Positions 7,915-15,728 of a stretch of 64,000 nucleotides of DNA are shown in pieces. Position numbers and translations under genes: made by a program. The notes beneath the pieces were generated by a model. That model ran no database searches. It had not been told where the DNA came from and saw only the letters and a list, made by a program, of their open reading frames with translations. Every line of letters starts with the position of its first letter. Position 1 is the stretch's first letter. The stretch comes from Candidatus Microthrix subdominans (GTDB lineage: Bacteria; Actinomycetota; Acidimicrobiia; Acidimicrobiales; Microtrichaceae): positions 310,001-374,000 of the forward strand of contig JADJZA010000008.1 of NCBI GenBank assembly GCA_016719385.1. The letters are read 5' to 3'.

Positions 7915-9416
7915 GCGCCCCGATGGACCGCAAGCGGCGCCGCCGCGCCAAGCAGCGTCGACGTCTGGGCTTCCTTCGGGGAGCGGCCTTGGTGCTCGCC
8001 GTGCTCGGCGGGGTGCTGGTAGCGGCCGGCTGGGTCAGCGACGGTACCGCGGCGGTAGGCACGTCCCCCCGAACGGGCATGGAGCTGGCCACCCCGATGT
8101 TGTCGGCCCGGCGCGTGCCCGACCTGGTGTTGCGCCCGACCGCCGACCTCAAGATGGCAAAGGCCCTGGCCCCGCTGGCCCAACAGTCGCCACCCGACAG
8201 CTGCATCAGCGTCGGTCAGGCCGGCGGTCCCGTGTTTGAGCTCCGCCCCGACACGCCGCTGCTGCCCGCATCCAACCTAAAGATCCTCGTCGGAGCGGTG
8301 GCCCTCGAGGTGCTCGGTCCGGAGACGACGTTGACCACCCGGGTGGTGGCCGACGCCGATCCGGTCGGCGGCACGGTGCAGGGCGACCTGTACTTCGTCG
8401 GCGGCGGCGATCCGATCATCGAGACCGGTAACTACGACGCGTCCCTGATGTTTGCGCCCCAGCCACACACCGCCCTCGAAGGCCTGGCCGATGCCGTCCG
8501 TGCCGCCGGGGTGACCAAGGTGACCGGCAATGTGGTTGGTGACGATGGCCGCTACGACGACCTGCGGACGGTGGAGTCCTGGGATCCCGACGACCTGTCC
8601 AATGGCGAGGTGGGGCCGTTGTCGGCGCTGTCGGTCAACGACGCCCGGGACCGGACCAACGGCGGCGACCTGGACGACATCGTCAGCGGAGCGATCAGCG
8701 ATCCGGCCGCCGACCCGCCGGCCCACGCCGCCGAGGTGCTGCGCGAGCTGCTGATCGCCCGCGGGGTGGTCGTCGAGGGCGCCTTCGCCTCCGGCGAAGC
8801 GCCCGACCAAGCCCGACAGATCGCAGCGGTCGACTCGCTCCCCGTCGAAGGGCTCGTCGCCCAAATGCTGCAGTTCAGCGACAACAACACGGCCGAGCTG
8901 CTGCTGAAGGAGGTCGGCCGGGAGCGGAGCGGCGTGGGGTCGACCGCTGCCGGCATCAAGGTGGAACTCGAGCTGCTCAAGGAGTGGGGCATCTCGACCG
9001 AGGGCGTCGTCATCGTCGATGCTTCCGGGCTGAGCGGCGCCGACCGGGTCACCTGCACGCTGCTGCGCCGGGTGCTCGACCACGGCGAGGCCGACGGACT
9101 GCTGGCCAAAGCGCTGGCGGTGCCCGGTGAAAACGGGACGCTCCTGAAACGCTGGGTCGACTCCCCGGCCCGGGAGGCGGTCCGGGCCAAGAGCGGCACG
9201 CTGTCGATCGTCACCGGGCTGTCGGGCTGGGTGCGCACCCCGGCGGAGTTCGACCTGTCGTTCTCGTACCTGATCAACCGCCCGGGGGCCAACATCGTCC
9301 AAGACGATCTCACCAGACAGGAGCAGCTGACCGAGACCCTGCTGTCCTACCCCCAGCTTCCCGACCCCAAGGTGCTGGCGCCCAGCGAGCCGCGTCCCGT
9401 CGGATCCGGTTCCTGA
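7911..9416 (+). CDS. dacB: D-alanyl-D-alanine carboxypeptidase, PBP4/DacB type (S13)
   Basis: This enzyme trims peptidoglycan peptides outside the membrane. After a strongly basic head (KRRRRAKQRRR) there is a membrane anchor or signal segment at about residues 20-42. The S13 serine-peptidase signatures are SNLK (S121, K124, the SxxK acylation site), SDNNTAE (SxN) and a KSGTLS box near the C-terminus. The large inserted domain typical of PBP4 is present between the first two. The start at GTG 7911 overlaps the upstream stop by 4 bp; ATG 7923 is possible and removes only four residues. The length of 501 aa fits the family. Confidence 0.92.
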   Translation: MSAPMDRKRRRRAKQRRRLGFLRGAALVLAVLGGVLVAAGWVSDGTAAVGTSPRTGMELATPMLSARRVPDLVLRPTADLKMAKALAPLAQQSPPDSCISVGQAGGPVFELRPDTPLLPASNLKILVGAVALEVLGPETTLTTRVVADADPVGGTVQGDLYFVGGGDPIIETGNYDASLMFAPQPHTALEGLADAVRAAGVTKVTGNVVGDDGRYDDLRTVESWDPDDLSNGEVGPLSALSVNDARDRTNGGDLDDIVSGAISDPAADPPAHAAEVLRELLIARGVVVEGAFASGEAPDQARQIAAVDSLPVEGLVAQMLQFSDNNTAELLLKEVGRERSGVGSTAAGIKVELELLKEWGISTEGVVIVDASGLSGADRVTCTLLRRVLDHGEADGLLAKALAVPGENGTLLKRWVDSPAREAVRAKSGTLSIVTGLSGWVRTPAEFDLSFSYLINRPGANIVQDDLTRQEQLTETLLSYPQLPDPKVLAPSEPRPVGSGS

Positions 9417-9420
9417 TCCG

Positions 9421-10104
9421 ATGGAGCCGACGCGTGGGATCGTTCCGATGTTCCCGTTGGGGTCGGTCGTGGTGCCCCACATGCTGTTGCCGCTGCACGT
9501 GTTCGAACCCCGATACCGCATCCTGTTCGAGGAGCTGGTGGGGGAGCTGCCCCGGCCGGACGACCAGGCGAGCCTCGGATCGGAACCCCGCTTCGGGGTG
9601 ACGATGATCGAGCGCGGGAGCGAGGTGGGCGGTGGGGAGGTTCGCGCTGCGGTCGGCACCCTGGCCACCGTCGTCGGCGCCCAGCTGGCCGAGGATGGCC
9701 GATGGGCGGTGGTGGCGGTCGGCGGCGAGCGCATCCGGGTGCTCAACTGGCTCGACGACGACCCCTATCCACGGGCCGAGGTGGAGCTGTGGCCCGACGA
9801 GGACCCGCCCGACCTCAACGCCGCTCTCGCCGGGTCGATTCCGACGCTGCTCGAGCGCCACGCCGAGCTGTCCGAGCTGATGGTGCAACTCGGTGTGGAG
9901 CTCGAACCTGGCGAGGCGGGCTCGGACGTGCCCGATGCCGGCGAGGACCCGGACCGGCTGATCTGGCAGCTGGCGCTCGCCTCGCCGCTGGGCAGCCTCG
10001 ACCGCTACCGCCTGTTGTCCGCACCCGGATCGGTCGAGCGGGCCACGCGGTTGGTGGCGCTGCTCGACGAGCAGATCGAGTTGGTGCGGGCCCGCCTGGA
10101 GTGA
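9421..10104 (+). CDS. LON N-terminal (substrate-binding) domain protein
   Basis: The 227-aa protein is a stand-alone LON substrate-binding domain. It begins with the conserved pattern IVPMFPLGSVVVPHMLLPLHVFEPRYR (split here as PMFPLGSVVVPHM plus LPLHVFEPRYR) and ends with a helical bundle, DRYRLLSAPG through LLDEQIELVR. There is no AAA or protease domain, so it is not Lon itself; related single-domain proteins are widespread in actinobacteria with unknown substrates. It starts 4 bp after the dacB stop, so the two are probably cotranscribed. Confidence 0.88.
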   Translation: MEPTRGIVPMFPLGSVVVPHMLLPLHVFEPRYRILFEELVGELPRPDDQASLGSEPRFGVTMIERGSEVGGGEVRAAVGTLATVVGAQLAEDGRWAVVAVGGERIRVLNWLDDDPYPRAEVELWPDEDPPDLNAALAGSIPTLLERHAELSELMVQLGVELEPGEAGSDVPDAGEDPDRLIWQLALASPLGSLDRYRLLSAPGSVERATRLVALLDEQIELVRARLE

Positions 10105-10215
10105 GCCGCCGACCTCGACGCGACGCCAGTGCTTGCCCGGGGGGCGCGCCGCCCACTAAACCGAGTACCTCCTGTCGGCCCGGAGCGGTCGACGAAGCGC
10201 AGCCGAGGGAGCCAC

Positions 10216-10563
10216 GTGGCAACGAAGCAAGACGAAACTCCGAGTACCGGCGATCAGGTTGGCGAGCTGAAGAACCTGGTGGTCGGCTATGCCAAGCAGG
10301 AGACCGTCGATCCGCTGAAGTCGCTCGGCCGCTACGTCGGCTTCGGTGCGGCGGGTGGCACCTGCATCGGCATCGGCGTCGTGCTGCTCACCCTGGCGTT
10401 GCTGCGAGGATTGCAAACGATCGAGACGATCAACCAACCCGGCCGGGTCCACGGCGGCACCTGGTCGTGGGTTCCCTACGTCGGCGCTCTCGTCTGGCTG
10501 CTGCTCGTCACCGCCGTGGCTGCGAACGCCGCCAAGCGGGGCGGCGACAAGCGTCGCAAGTAG
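10216..10563 (+). CDS. Holin-like two-helix membrane protein
   Basis: The 115-aa protein has a soluble N-terminal helix with the sequence ELKNLVVGYAKQET followed by PLKSLGRYVGFG. Two membrane helices (about residues 40-63 and 85-103) and a basic tail KRGGDKRRK complete it. This is the pattern of the actinobacterial putative phage-holin-superfamily proteins, whose real function is unknown and probably not phage-related. GTG 10216 has a GAGGGAG ribosome site 6 nt upstream. It is followed by two more small genes in the same direction, suggesting a membrane-associated operon 10216-11358. Confidence 0.8.
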   Translation: MATKQDETPSTGDQVGELKNLVVGYAKQETVDPLKSLGRYVGFGAAGGTCIGIGVVLLTLALLRGLQTIETINQPGRVHGGTWSWVPYVGALVWLLLVTAVAANAAKRGGDKRRK

Positions 10564-10618
10564 TGCCGGTTGCCCCCCGGCGTCCCACGGCCACACCTCT
10601 CGAAGGAAGAAGTTCACA

Positions 10619-10825
10619 ATGAGCGACGACAAGATTGACCGCAACGATATTCGCGACCAGATCGCGGGCATCGGCGAAGGCGTGACCCATCAGGCCGAAG
10701 AGGCGAAGACCCAGATCGTGGCGGTGGTGGCCGGGATCGGCCTGCTCGCCCTGATCCTGTTCTTCTTCCTCGGTCGCAAGAACGGGCTGAAGCGTTCTGC
10801 CGTGATCGAGATCCGCCGCTCCTGA
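10619..10825 (+). CDS. Small single-pass membrane protein (68 aa)
   Basis: The protein starts MSDDKIDRNDIRDQIAGIG, with an acidic amphipathic head of about 33 residues. One membrane helix (about 35-54, rich in Val/Leu/Phe) and a short basic tail follow. The start is supported by a GAAGGAAG ribosome site about 8 nt upstream. The stop overlaps the ATG of the next gene (TGATG), so the two are translationally coupled. No enzymatic motif is present. It may assist the holin-like membrane protein just upstream; this is context only. Confidence 0.75.
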   Translation: MSDDKIDRNDIRDQIAGIGEGVTHQAEEAKTQIVAVVAGIGLLALILFFFLGRKNGLKRSAVIEIRRS

Positions 10826-11358
10826 TGCTGCTCAAGCTGCTCAAGCTCGTCGCACCCTTCCTGGCAGGAGGCGGCCCGACGGGCGTCGTTGCGCGCAAGG
10901 CGATCGACTGGTTCCAGGATCGGATGGAGGAACCGGGCGAGCAGCGGGTGACCACCGCCAAGATGCAGCCCGGCGACCGGCTGGAGGTCGTGGCCCGCCC
11001 GGCACCGACCAAGGCCGAACGAAGGTTGGAGGCCGAGCTGGACGCCGCCAAGGCCAGGCTGGCCAAGGCCCGCAGCGCCAGCCCCAAGCAGGTGAAGGTG
11101 GCCGCCAAGCTGGAGCGGACCCAGACCCGCCTGGACAAGGCACGCGATGGGTCCCAAGGGGCGGCCAAGCTCGCCGCCGAGGAGGCCGACCTCCTGGTGC
11201 GCTTCGACCGCCTGGACGTGCGGCGGTACGAGCGGCGCCAGGCCGTCGACGAGGTGGCCGCCCTCGAGGCCAGCCTGGAGGCGGTTCGCGCCGTCGCACT
11301 GGCCAAGGCCGGCGGGTCGGGCACGACCAAGCGTCGGTTCTATCGCGCTGACGACTGA
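10825..11358 (+). CDS. Coiled-coil hypothetical protein
   Basis: The 177-aa protein has a hydrophobic N-terminal segment (MLLKLLKLVAPFLAGG) that could associate with membrane. From about residue 65 to 165 there is an Ala/Lys/Arg/Glu-rich heptad-like region typical of a long coiled coil, with repeated AKARLAKARS-type units. It begins inside the stop of the 68-aa membrane protein. I do not recognise a family. The pairing suggests a scaffold or anchor function, which is inference. Confidence 0.75.
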   Translation: MLLKLLKLVAPFLAGGGPTGVVARKAIDWFQDRMEEPGEQRVTTAKMQPGDRLEVVARPAPTKAERRLEAELDAAKARLAKARSASPKQVKVAAKLERTQTRLDKARDGSQGAAKLAAEEADLLVRFDRLDVRRYERRQAVDEVAALEASLEAVRAVALAKAGGSGTTKRRFYRADD

Positions 11359-11406
11359 ACGTCGCCGGTTGGTGAGCGTGCCCCCGGTCGATGCCAGACT
11401 GGGTTG

Positions 11407-11604
11407 ATGATCGTGCACCTCCGCCAGCCGACCCGAGAGGTCACCTTCGACGGATCGCTGACCGTGACCGCCTTGCTGGGCAAGCTGGACCTCAATCGGG
11501 AGTCGGTGCTGGTGATCCGCAACGGGACGCTCGTGCCCGGCGACGAACGCCTGGGCGCCGACGACGAGATCGAGATCCGTCCCGTCGTCTCCGGCGGGGC
11601 GTGA
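11407..11604 (+). CDS. TtuB/ThiS/MoaD-like ubiquitin-fold sulfur carrier
   Basis: This 65-aa protein has the beta-grasp layout of sulfur carriers: two N-terminal strands, a helix with LTVTALLGKLDL, a NRESVLVIRNG segment, and a DEIEIRPVVSGGA C-terminus. The diglycine is followed by one extra alanine, whereas active carriers normally end in GG so that the terminal glycine can be adenylated and thiocarboxylated. The gene for the TtuA-type thiolase starts 16 bp downstream, so its best-supported role is sulfur donor for tRNA 2-thiolation (TtuB). The ATG is preceded by CAGACT 6 nt upstream. MoaD or ThiS function cannot be excluded, but no molybdopterin or thiamine genes are nearby. Confidence 0.85.
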   Translation: MIVHLRQPTREVTFDGSLTVTALLGKLDLNRESVLVIRNGTLVPGDERLGADDEIEIRPVVSGGA

Positions 11605-11620
11605 CCATGAGGTGGACACG

Positions 11621-12562
11621 ATGAAGTGCCGGGTGTGTCGGGGGCCGGCCGTCATCGACCTACGGCGTCACAATGCCAACTTCTGCGCCGAGCACTTCGT
11701 GAAGTTCTGTCGCGACCAGACGGCCAAGGCGATTTCCGATCACGACATGGTGCAACCCGACGACCGCTTGCTGGTCGCCGTGTCGGGCGGCAAGGACTCG
11801 CTGGCGGTGTGGGACATCCTCATCGCGCTCGGCTACAGCGCCGATGGGCTCTACGTTGGCCTGGGCATCGGGGAGTACTCCGACGCGTCGGCCGACGCAG
11901 CGCGGGCCTTTGCCGAGCAACGCGGGTTGACGTTGATCGAGGTCGACCTGGTCGAGACCTACGGCTACGACATTCCCGCCGGATCGCGGGCCGCCAAGCG
12001 CACGCCGTGCTCGGCCTGTGGCATGTCGAAGCGCCACGTCTTCGACGAAGCCGCCCGCAACGGCGGCTACGACGCTCTGGTGACCGGCCACAACCTCGAT
12101 GACGAAGCTGCGGTGCTGTTCGGCAACGTGTTGCGCTGGCAGATGCCCTACCTGGGCCGGCAACGGCCCGTGCTGCCCGCCGGCGACGGCTTTCCCCGCA
12201 AGGTGAAGCCGCTGATCCGCCTGGGGGAGCGCGAGATGGCCGCCTACTGCGTCGTGTCGGGCATCGACTACCTGGTCGAGGAGTGCCCGATGGCCGCCGG
12301 CAACCGCCACCTGGCCTACAAGGAGGCGCTGACCGATATCGAGATCCGGTCGCCGGGCGCCAAGTTCGCCTTCTACCACGAGTTCCTCTCCAAGGCGGCC
12401 GACCGCTTTGCCGACGACGAGACGACCGGGCGCGACGAGTTGGGCATCTGTGAGCGCTGCGGGTCGCCGTCGGAGTCCGAGGTGTGCGCGTTCTGTCGGC
12501 TGGCCGAGCGCGCATCGGCGGCTCAACCGGTGCAGCTGTCCAGAAGGGACGGCGGCGCGTGA
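11621..12562 (+). CDS. ttuA: TtuA-type tRNA 2-thiouridine synthetase
   Basis: The protein belongs to the TtuA/Ncs6/TtcA group, which adenylates a tRNA uridine and replaces its oxygen with sulfur delivered by a ubiquitin-like carrier. An N-terminal zinc finger has CRVCRGPA and a later C-x2-H. The PP-loop SGGKDS is at residues 55-60. A CSACG site likely binds the iron-sulfur cluster, a GHNLDDEA motif is present, and the C-terminal zinc finger is CERCGSPSESEVCAFC. These paired zinc fingers distinguish TtuA from TtcA. ATG 11621 has AGGTGG 5 nt upstream; an in-frame GTG at 11612 adds three residues. The 313-aa length is normal. It overlaps trmI by 4 bp. Confidence 0.92.
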   Translation: MKCRVCRGPAVIDLRRHNANFCAEHFVKFCRDQTAKAISDHDMVQPDDRLLVAVSGGKDSLAVWDILIALGYSADGLYVGLGIGEYSDASADAARAFAEQRGLTLIEVDLVETYGYDIPAGSRAAKRTPCSACGMSKRHVFDEAARNGGYDALVTGHNLDDEAAVLFGNVLRWQMPYLGRQRPVLPAGDGFPRKVKPLIRLGEREMAAYCVVSGIDYLVEECPMAAGNRHLAYKEALTDIEIRSPGAKFAFYHEFLSKAADRFADDETTGRDELGICERCGSPSESEVCAFCRLAERASAAQPVQLSRRDGGA

Positions 12563-13431
12563 GCGAACCGACCACCCACGGACCACCCAACGACGGCGCC
12601 GCCCGTTCGGGCCACCACGGACTGCTCGAGGAGGGGGAGTCGGTGCTGCTGATCGACCACAAGGGTCGCCGCTACCTGCAGACGCTGAGCGAGAACCAGG
12701 AGTTTCACAGCCACGCCGGGCCGCTCGAGCACGACCGCCTGATCGGCGCCGAGCCCGGATCGACCCATCGCACTACCAAGGGCCTGACCTTCACCGTGTT
12801 TCGGCCCACGCTGTCCGACCTGGTCTTCAAAATGCCCCGTGGGGCCCAGGTGATCTACCCAAAGGATTTGGGGCCGATCCTGATGCTGGCCGACGTCGCG
12901 CCCGGCGTCGAGGTGCTCGAGTCCGGCATCGGCTCCGGAGCGCTGTCGTCGGCCATGCTGCGCGCCGGCGCACGGGTCACCGGCTACGAGCTGCGCGAGG
13001 ACTTCGCCCGACGGGCTCAGCTGAACGTGGCCCGGGCGGTCGGACCGGAGGCGGCGGCCCGGTTCGCCGTCGAGCTGCGCGACGTCTACGAGGGTATCGA
13101 GGTCGGTCCATCAGGTGGATACGACCGGGTGGTGCTCGACCTGCCGGAACCGTGGCAAGTGGTACCGCACCTCCAAGGTGCGCTGCGGCCGGGCGGCATC
13201 GTGCTGGCCTACACGCCCAGCATCATGCAGGCCAGCCAGTTCCGCGAAGCGCTCGTCGAGGCCGGGCTGGTGCTCGCCGAGACGCTCGAGGTGCTGCACC
13301 GCACGTGGAAGGTCGACGGTGCCGCCGTCCGCCCCGACCATCGCATGGTGGCCCACACGGCGTTCCTCAGCCACGCCCGAATGCCCTCCCGTTCCGAGCG
13401 AACCCTGCCCCCGGAGCGTGACGGCGCCTAG
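12559..13431 (+). CDS. trmI: tRNA (adenine-58-N1) methyltransferase TrmI
   Basis: TrmI makes m1A58 in the T-loop of tRNA. The protein has an N-terminal beta domain (about residues 15-75) and a SAM-binding Rossmann domain. The latter contains PKDLGPILMLADV, the glycine loop ESGIGSGALSSAML, the YELREDFA acidic strand and the DLPEPW motif near residue 194, typical of Trm61/TrmI enzymes. The GTG start sits in the stop of ttuA (GTGA). Coupling to ttuA is meaningful because m1A58 and 2-thiolation of position 54 are interacting modifications in Thermus. In mycobacteria trmI also lies just upstream of mpa, so the synteny agrees. Confidence 0.95.
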   Translation: MSEPTTHGPPNDGAARSGHHGLLEEGESVLLIDHKGRRYLQTLSENQEFHSHAGPLEHDRLIGAEPGSTHRTTKGLTFTVFRPTLSDLVFKMPRGAQVIYPKDLGPILMLADVAPGVEVLESGIGSGALSSAMLRAGARVTGYELREDFARRAQLNVARAVGPEAAARFAVELRDVYEGIEVGPSGGYDRVVLDLPEPWQVVPHLQGALRPGGIVLAYTPSIMQASQFREALVEAGLVLAETLEVLHRTWKVDGAAVRPDHRMVAHTAFLSHARMPSRSERTLPPERDGA

Positions 13432-13450
13432 CGCAGCCGAGGAACTCGGG

Positions 13451-13693
13451 TCACTCGGCTTCGATGAAGATGCACTCGCCGGGACACTCTTCGGCGGACT
13501 CGATCACGCCCTCGAGCTCGGCGTCGGGGATCTCGGCCTTGCCCTCGGCGCCACCCGGATCGTTGAACACCTTGTCGCCCTCGACGACGTAGGCGAGACC
13601 GTCGTCGAGGAGCGTGAAGACGGCCGGCGAGATCTCTTCGCACAGGCCATCACCGGTGCAGAGATCCTGGTCGATCCAGACCTTCAGTCCCAT
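13451..13693 (-). CDS. Ferredoxin, [3Fe-4S]-type
   Basis: This is an 80-aa acidic electron carrier. Cysteines C12 and C18 (DLCTGDGLC) and C70 (ECPGEC) provide three ligands; the usual second cysteine of a 4Fe-4S site is replaced by D15, which points to a [3Fe-4S] cluster. C74 is an additional cysteine. Such ferredoxins commonly serve cytochromes P450, but none is encoded in this window. A CTCC-rich sequence at 13700-13705 gives a GGAG ribosome site on the minus strand. The gene is divergent from mpa, and a ferredoxin at this place is common in actinobacterial proteasome loci. Confidence 0.9.
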   Translation of the reverse strand: MGLKVWIDQDLCTGDGLCEEISPAVFTLLDDGLAYVVEGDKVFNDPGGAEGKAEIPDAELEGVIESAEECPGECIFIEAE

Positions 13694-13902
13694 GACTTCT
13701 CCTTACGTTGCCCCGCGACGCGGGTGGGGGTTCGGCGCTGTGGCCCTTGTTTGGTGAAACACCAGCGGGTGCTTCTCCCGTAGCTCAGCATAACGACGCC
13801 TCGGCAGATAAACCCGGTATTTGCCGGAATAATGGGACAAGGTGACGCCTGTCGCTGGCGACAACCTCGCAGGGGGTGGCTCGCGGGGCCGGGCCTGGCG
13901 GG

Positions 13903-13908
13903 TAGCTT
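13903..13908 (+). promoter_or_regulatory. Candidate mpa promoter -10, TAGCTT
   Basis: TAGCTT lies 24 nt before the mpa ATG at 13933, and a GGGAGGGG ribosome site lies between them. This gene therefore appears to have a short conventional leader, unlike the leaderless genes around it. Confidence 0.35.
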
Positions 13909-13932
13909 GGCCGTGAGCAGTGGGAGGGGCGG

Positions 13933-15690
13933 ATGACGGCCAGCGACGAGACGAGACGACTGAAGGCCGAGGCCGAGGAACTCCACGACGCCGTGGCGGC
14001 GGCCGAGCGCGAGCTCGCCATGCTCACCCGTCGCGGCGCCGAGGCGCCCAAACGCATCCGGACCCTCGAGGACCGTCTGGTCGAGGTCAAGTCGCAACTG
14101 GCCCAGGCGGTCACGCAGAACGAGAAGCTCACCTTCACGCTGCGCGAAGCCCGCGATCACATCGCTGCGCTGCGCGAGGAGGTCGACAAGCTCACCCGTC
14201 CCCCTGCCGGCTACGCCACGCTGCTCGCCTCCAACGACGACGGCACGGTCGACGTGCAGTCCGGGGGTCGCAAGATGCGGGTCGAGGTGTCGCCCGCCGT
14301 CGAGGTCGCCGAGCTGCGCCGGGGTGCCGAAGTGGTGCTCAACGAGTCCTACAACGTCGTGATGGTGCGGCCGCCCGACCTGACCGGTGAGGTTGTGACG
14401 ATCAAGGAGATCCTCGTCGCGGGCGCTCGTGCCCTCGTCGTCGGCCGTGCCGACGAGGAGCGGGTCGCCGAGCTGGCCGATCACCTGGCCGATGCGCCGC
14501 TGCGAGCCGGCGACACGATGCTGATGGAGCCGCGTGCGGGCGTGCTCGTCGAGCGATTGCCCCGGCCGGAGGTCGAGGAGTTGGTGCTCGAAGAGGTGCC
14601 CGACATCGCCTACACCGACATCGGGGGCTTGGACCGCCAGATCGAATCGATCATGGACGCGGTCGAGCTGCCGTTTCTGCACAGCGAGCTGTTCGCCACC
14701 TACGACCTGCCTGCGCCCAAGGGCATTCTCTTGTACGGGCCTCCCGGCTGCGGCAAGACGCTCATCGCCAAGGCCGTGGCCAACTCGTTGTCCAAGCAGG
14801 TGGCCCGCACCACCGGCGCCGATGCCCGCAGCTTCTTCCTCAGCATCAAGGGTCCCGAGCTGCTCAACAAGTACGTCGGCGAGACCGAACGTCACATTCG
14901 CCTCGTCTTCCAACGGGCCCGCGAGAAGGCGGCCGAGGGCACGCCGGTGATCGTGTTCTTCGACGAGATGGAGAGCCTGTTCCGCACCAGGGGAAGCGGC
15001 ATCTCCTCCGATATGGAATCGACGATCGTGCCCCAGCTGCTGGCGGAGATCGACGGCGTCGAGGCGCTGCGCAACGTGATCGTGATCGGCGCCTCCAACC
15101 GCGAGGACCTGATCGACCCGGCCATCCTGCGGCCGGGCCGCCTCGACGTGAAGATCAAGATCGAACGCCCAGATGCCGAGGCGGCCACCCGCATCTTCGG
15201 GGTGTACCTCACCGCCCGTGTACCGATCGCCGAATCGGAGGTCGAGGAGCTGGGGGGCGGCGACCCGGCCAAGGCGCTTCAGGCGATGGCCGAGGCCGCC
15301 GTCGAGGAGATGTACCGCGACGACGAGGACAACCAGTTTCTCGAGGTCACCTACCAGAACGGCGACCGCGAGATCATGGGCTTCCGCGACTTCTCGTCCG
15401 GCGCGATGATCGAAAACATCGTGCGCCGCTCAAAGAAGCTGGCCATCAAACGGGAGCTGGCCGGCGGTCCGCGCGGGGTGCTCGCGGCCGATCTGGTGGC
15501 CTCGGTGCGCCAGGAGTTCCGTGAACACGAGGACCTGCCCAACACGACCAACCCGGACGACTGGGCCAAGATCTCGGGCAAAAAGGGAGAGCGGATCGTG
15601 TACGTGCGAACGCTGGTGAGCCATCCCGAGGAGGATGAGCCCGAAGGCGGGCGGGCGATCGAGCGGGTTCAGACCGGCCAGTACCTCTAA
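13933..15690 (+). CDS. mpa: Proteasome-associated AAA ATPase Mpa/ARC
   Basis: This hexameric ring ATPase recognises Pup, unfolds pupylated proteins and feeds them into the 20S proteasome. Residues about 5-85 form the coiled coil that binds Pup. Two OB domains follow (about 90-235), then the AAA module with Walker A GPPGCGKT (near residue 270), Walker B VIVFFDEMESL (near 342) and the arginine-finger region. The C-terminus is the GQYL tail that docks into the proteasome alpha ring. The 585-aa length matches the family (Mtb Mpa is 609). It is the first gene of the proteasome block and is followed by dop after 38 bp. Confidence 0.97.
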   Translation: MTASDETRRLKAEAEELHDAVAAAERELAMLTRRGAEAPKRIRTLEDRLVEVKSQLAQAVTQNEKLTFTLREARDHIAALREEVDKLTRPPAGYATLLASNDDGTVDVQSGGRKMRVEVSPAVEVAELRRGAEVVLNESYNVVMVRPPDLTGEVVTIKEILVAGARALVVGRADEERVAELADHLADAPLRAGDTMLMEPRAGVLVERLPRPEVEELVLEEVPDIAYTDIGGLDRQIESIMDAVELPFLHSELFATYDLPAPKGILLYGPPGCGKTLIAKAVANSLSKQVARTTGADARSFFLSIKGPELLNKYVGETERHIRLVFQRAREKAAEGTPVIVFFDEMESLFRTRGSGISSDMESTIVPQLLAEIDGVEALRNVIVIGASNREDLIDPAILRPGRLDVKIKIERPDAEAATRIFGVYLTARVPIAESEVEELGGGDPAKALQAMAEAAVEEMYRDDEDNQFLEVTYQNGDREIMGFRDFSSGAMIENIVRRSKKLAIKRELAGGPRGVLAADLVASVRQEFREHEDLPNTTNPDDWAKISGKKGERIVYVRTLVSHPEEDEPEGGRAIERVQTGQYL

Positions 15691-15728
15691 CATGGCCAGT
15701 AGGCCTCTGGGGACACGGACCCGCTGAC

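Noticed and set aside
10216..10563. Prophage holin
   Set aside because: No lysin, capsid or integrase gene is near, and such holin-fold proteins are common housekeeping membrane proteins in actinobacteria.
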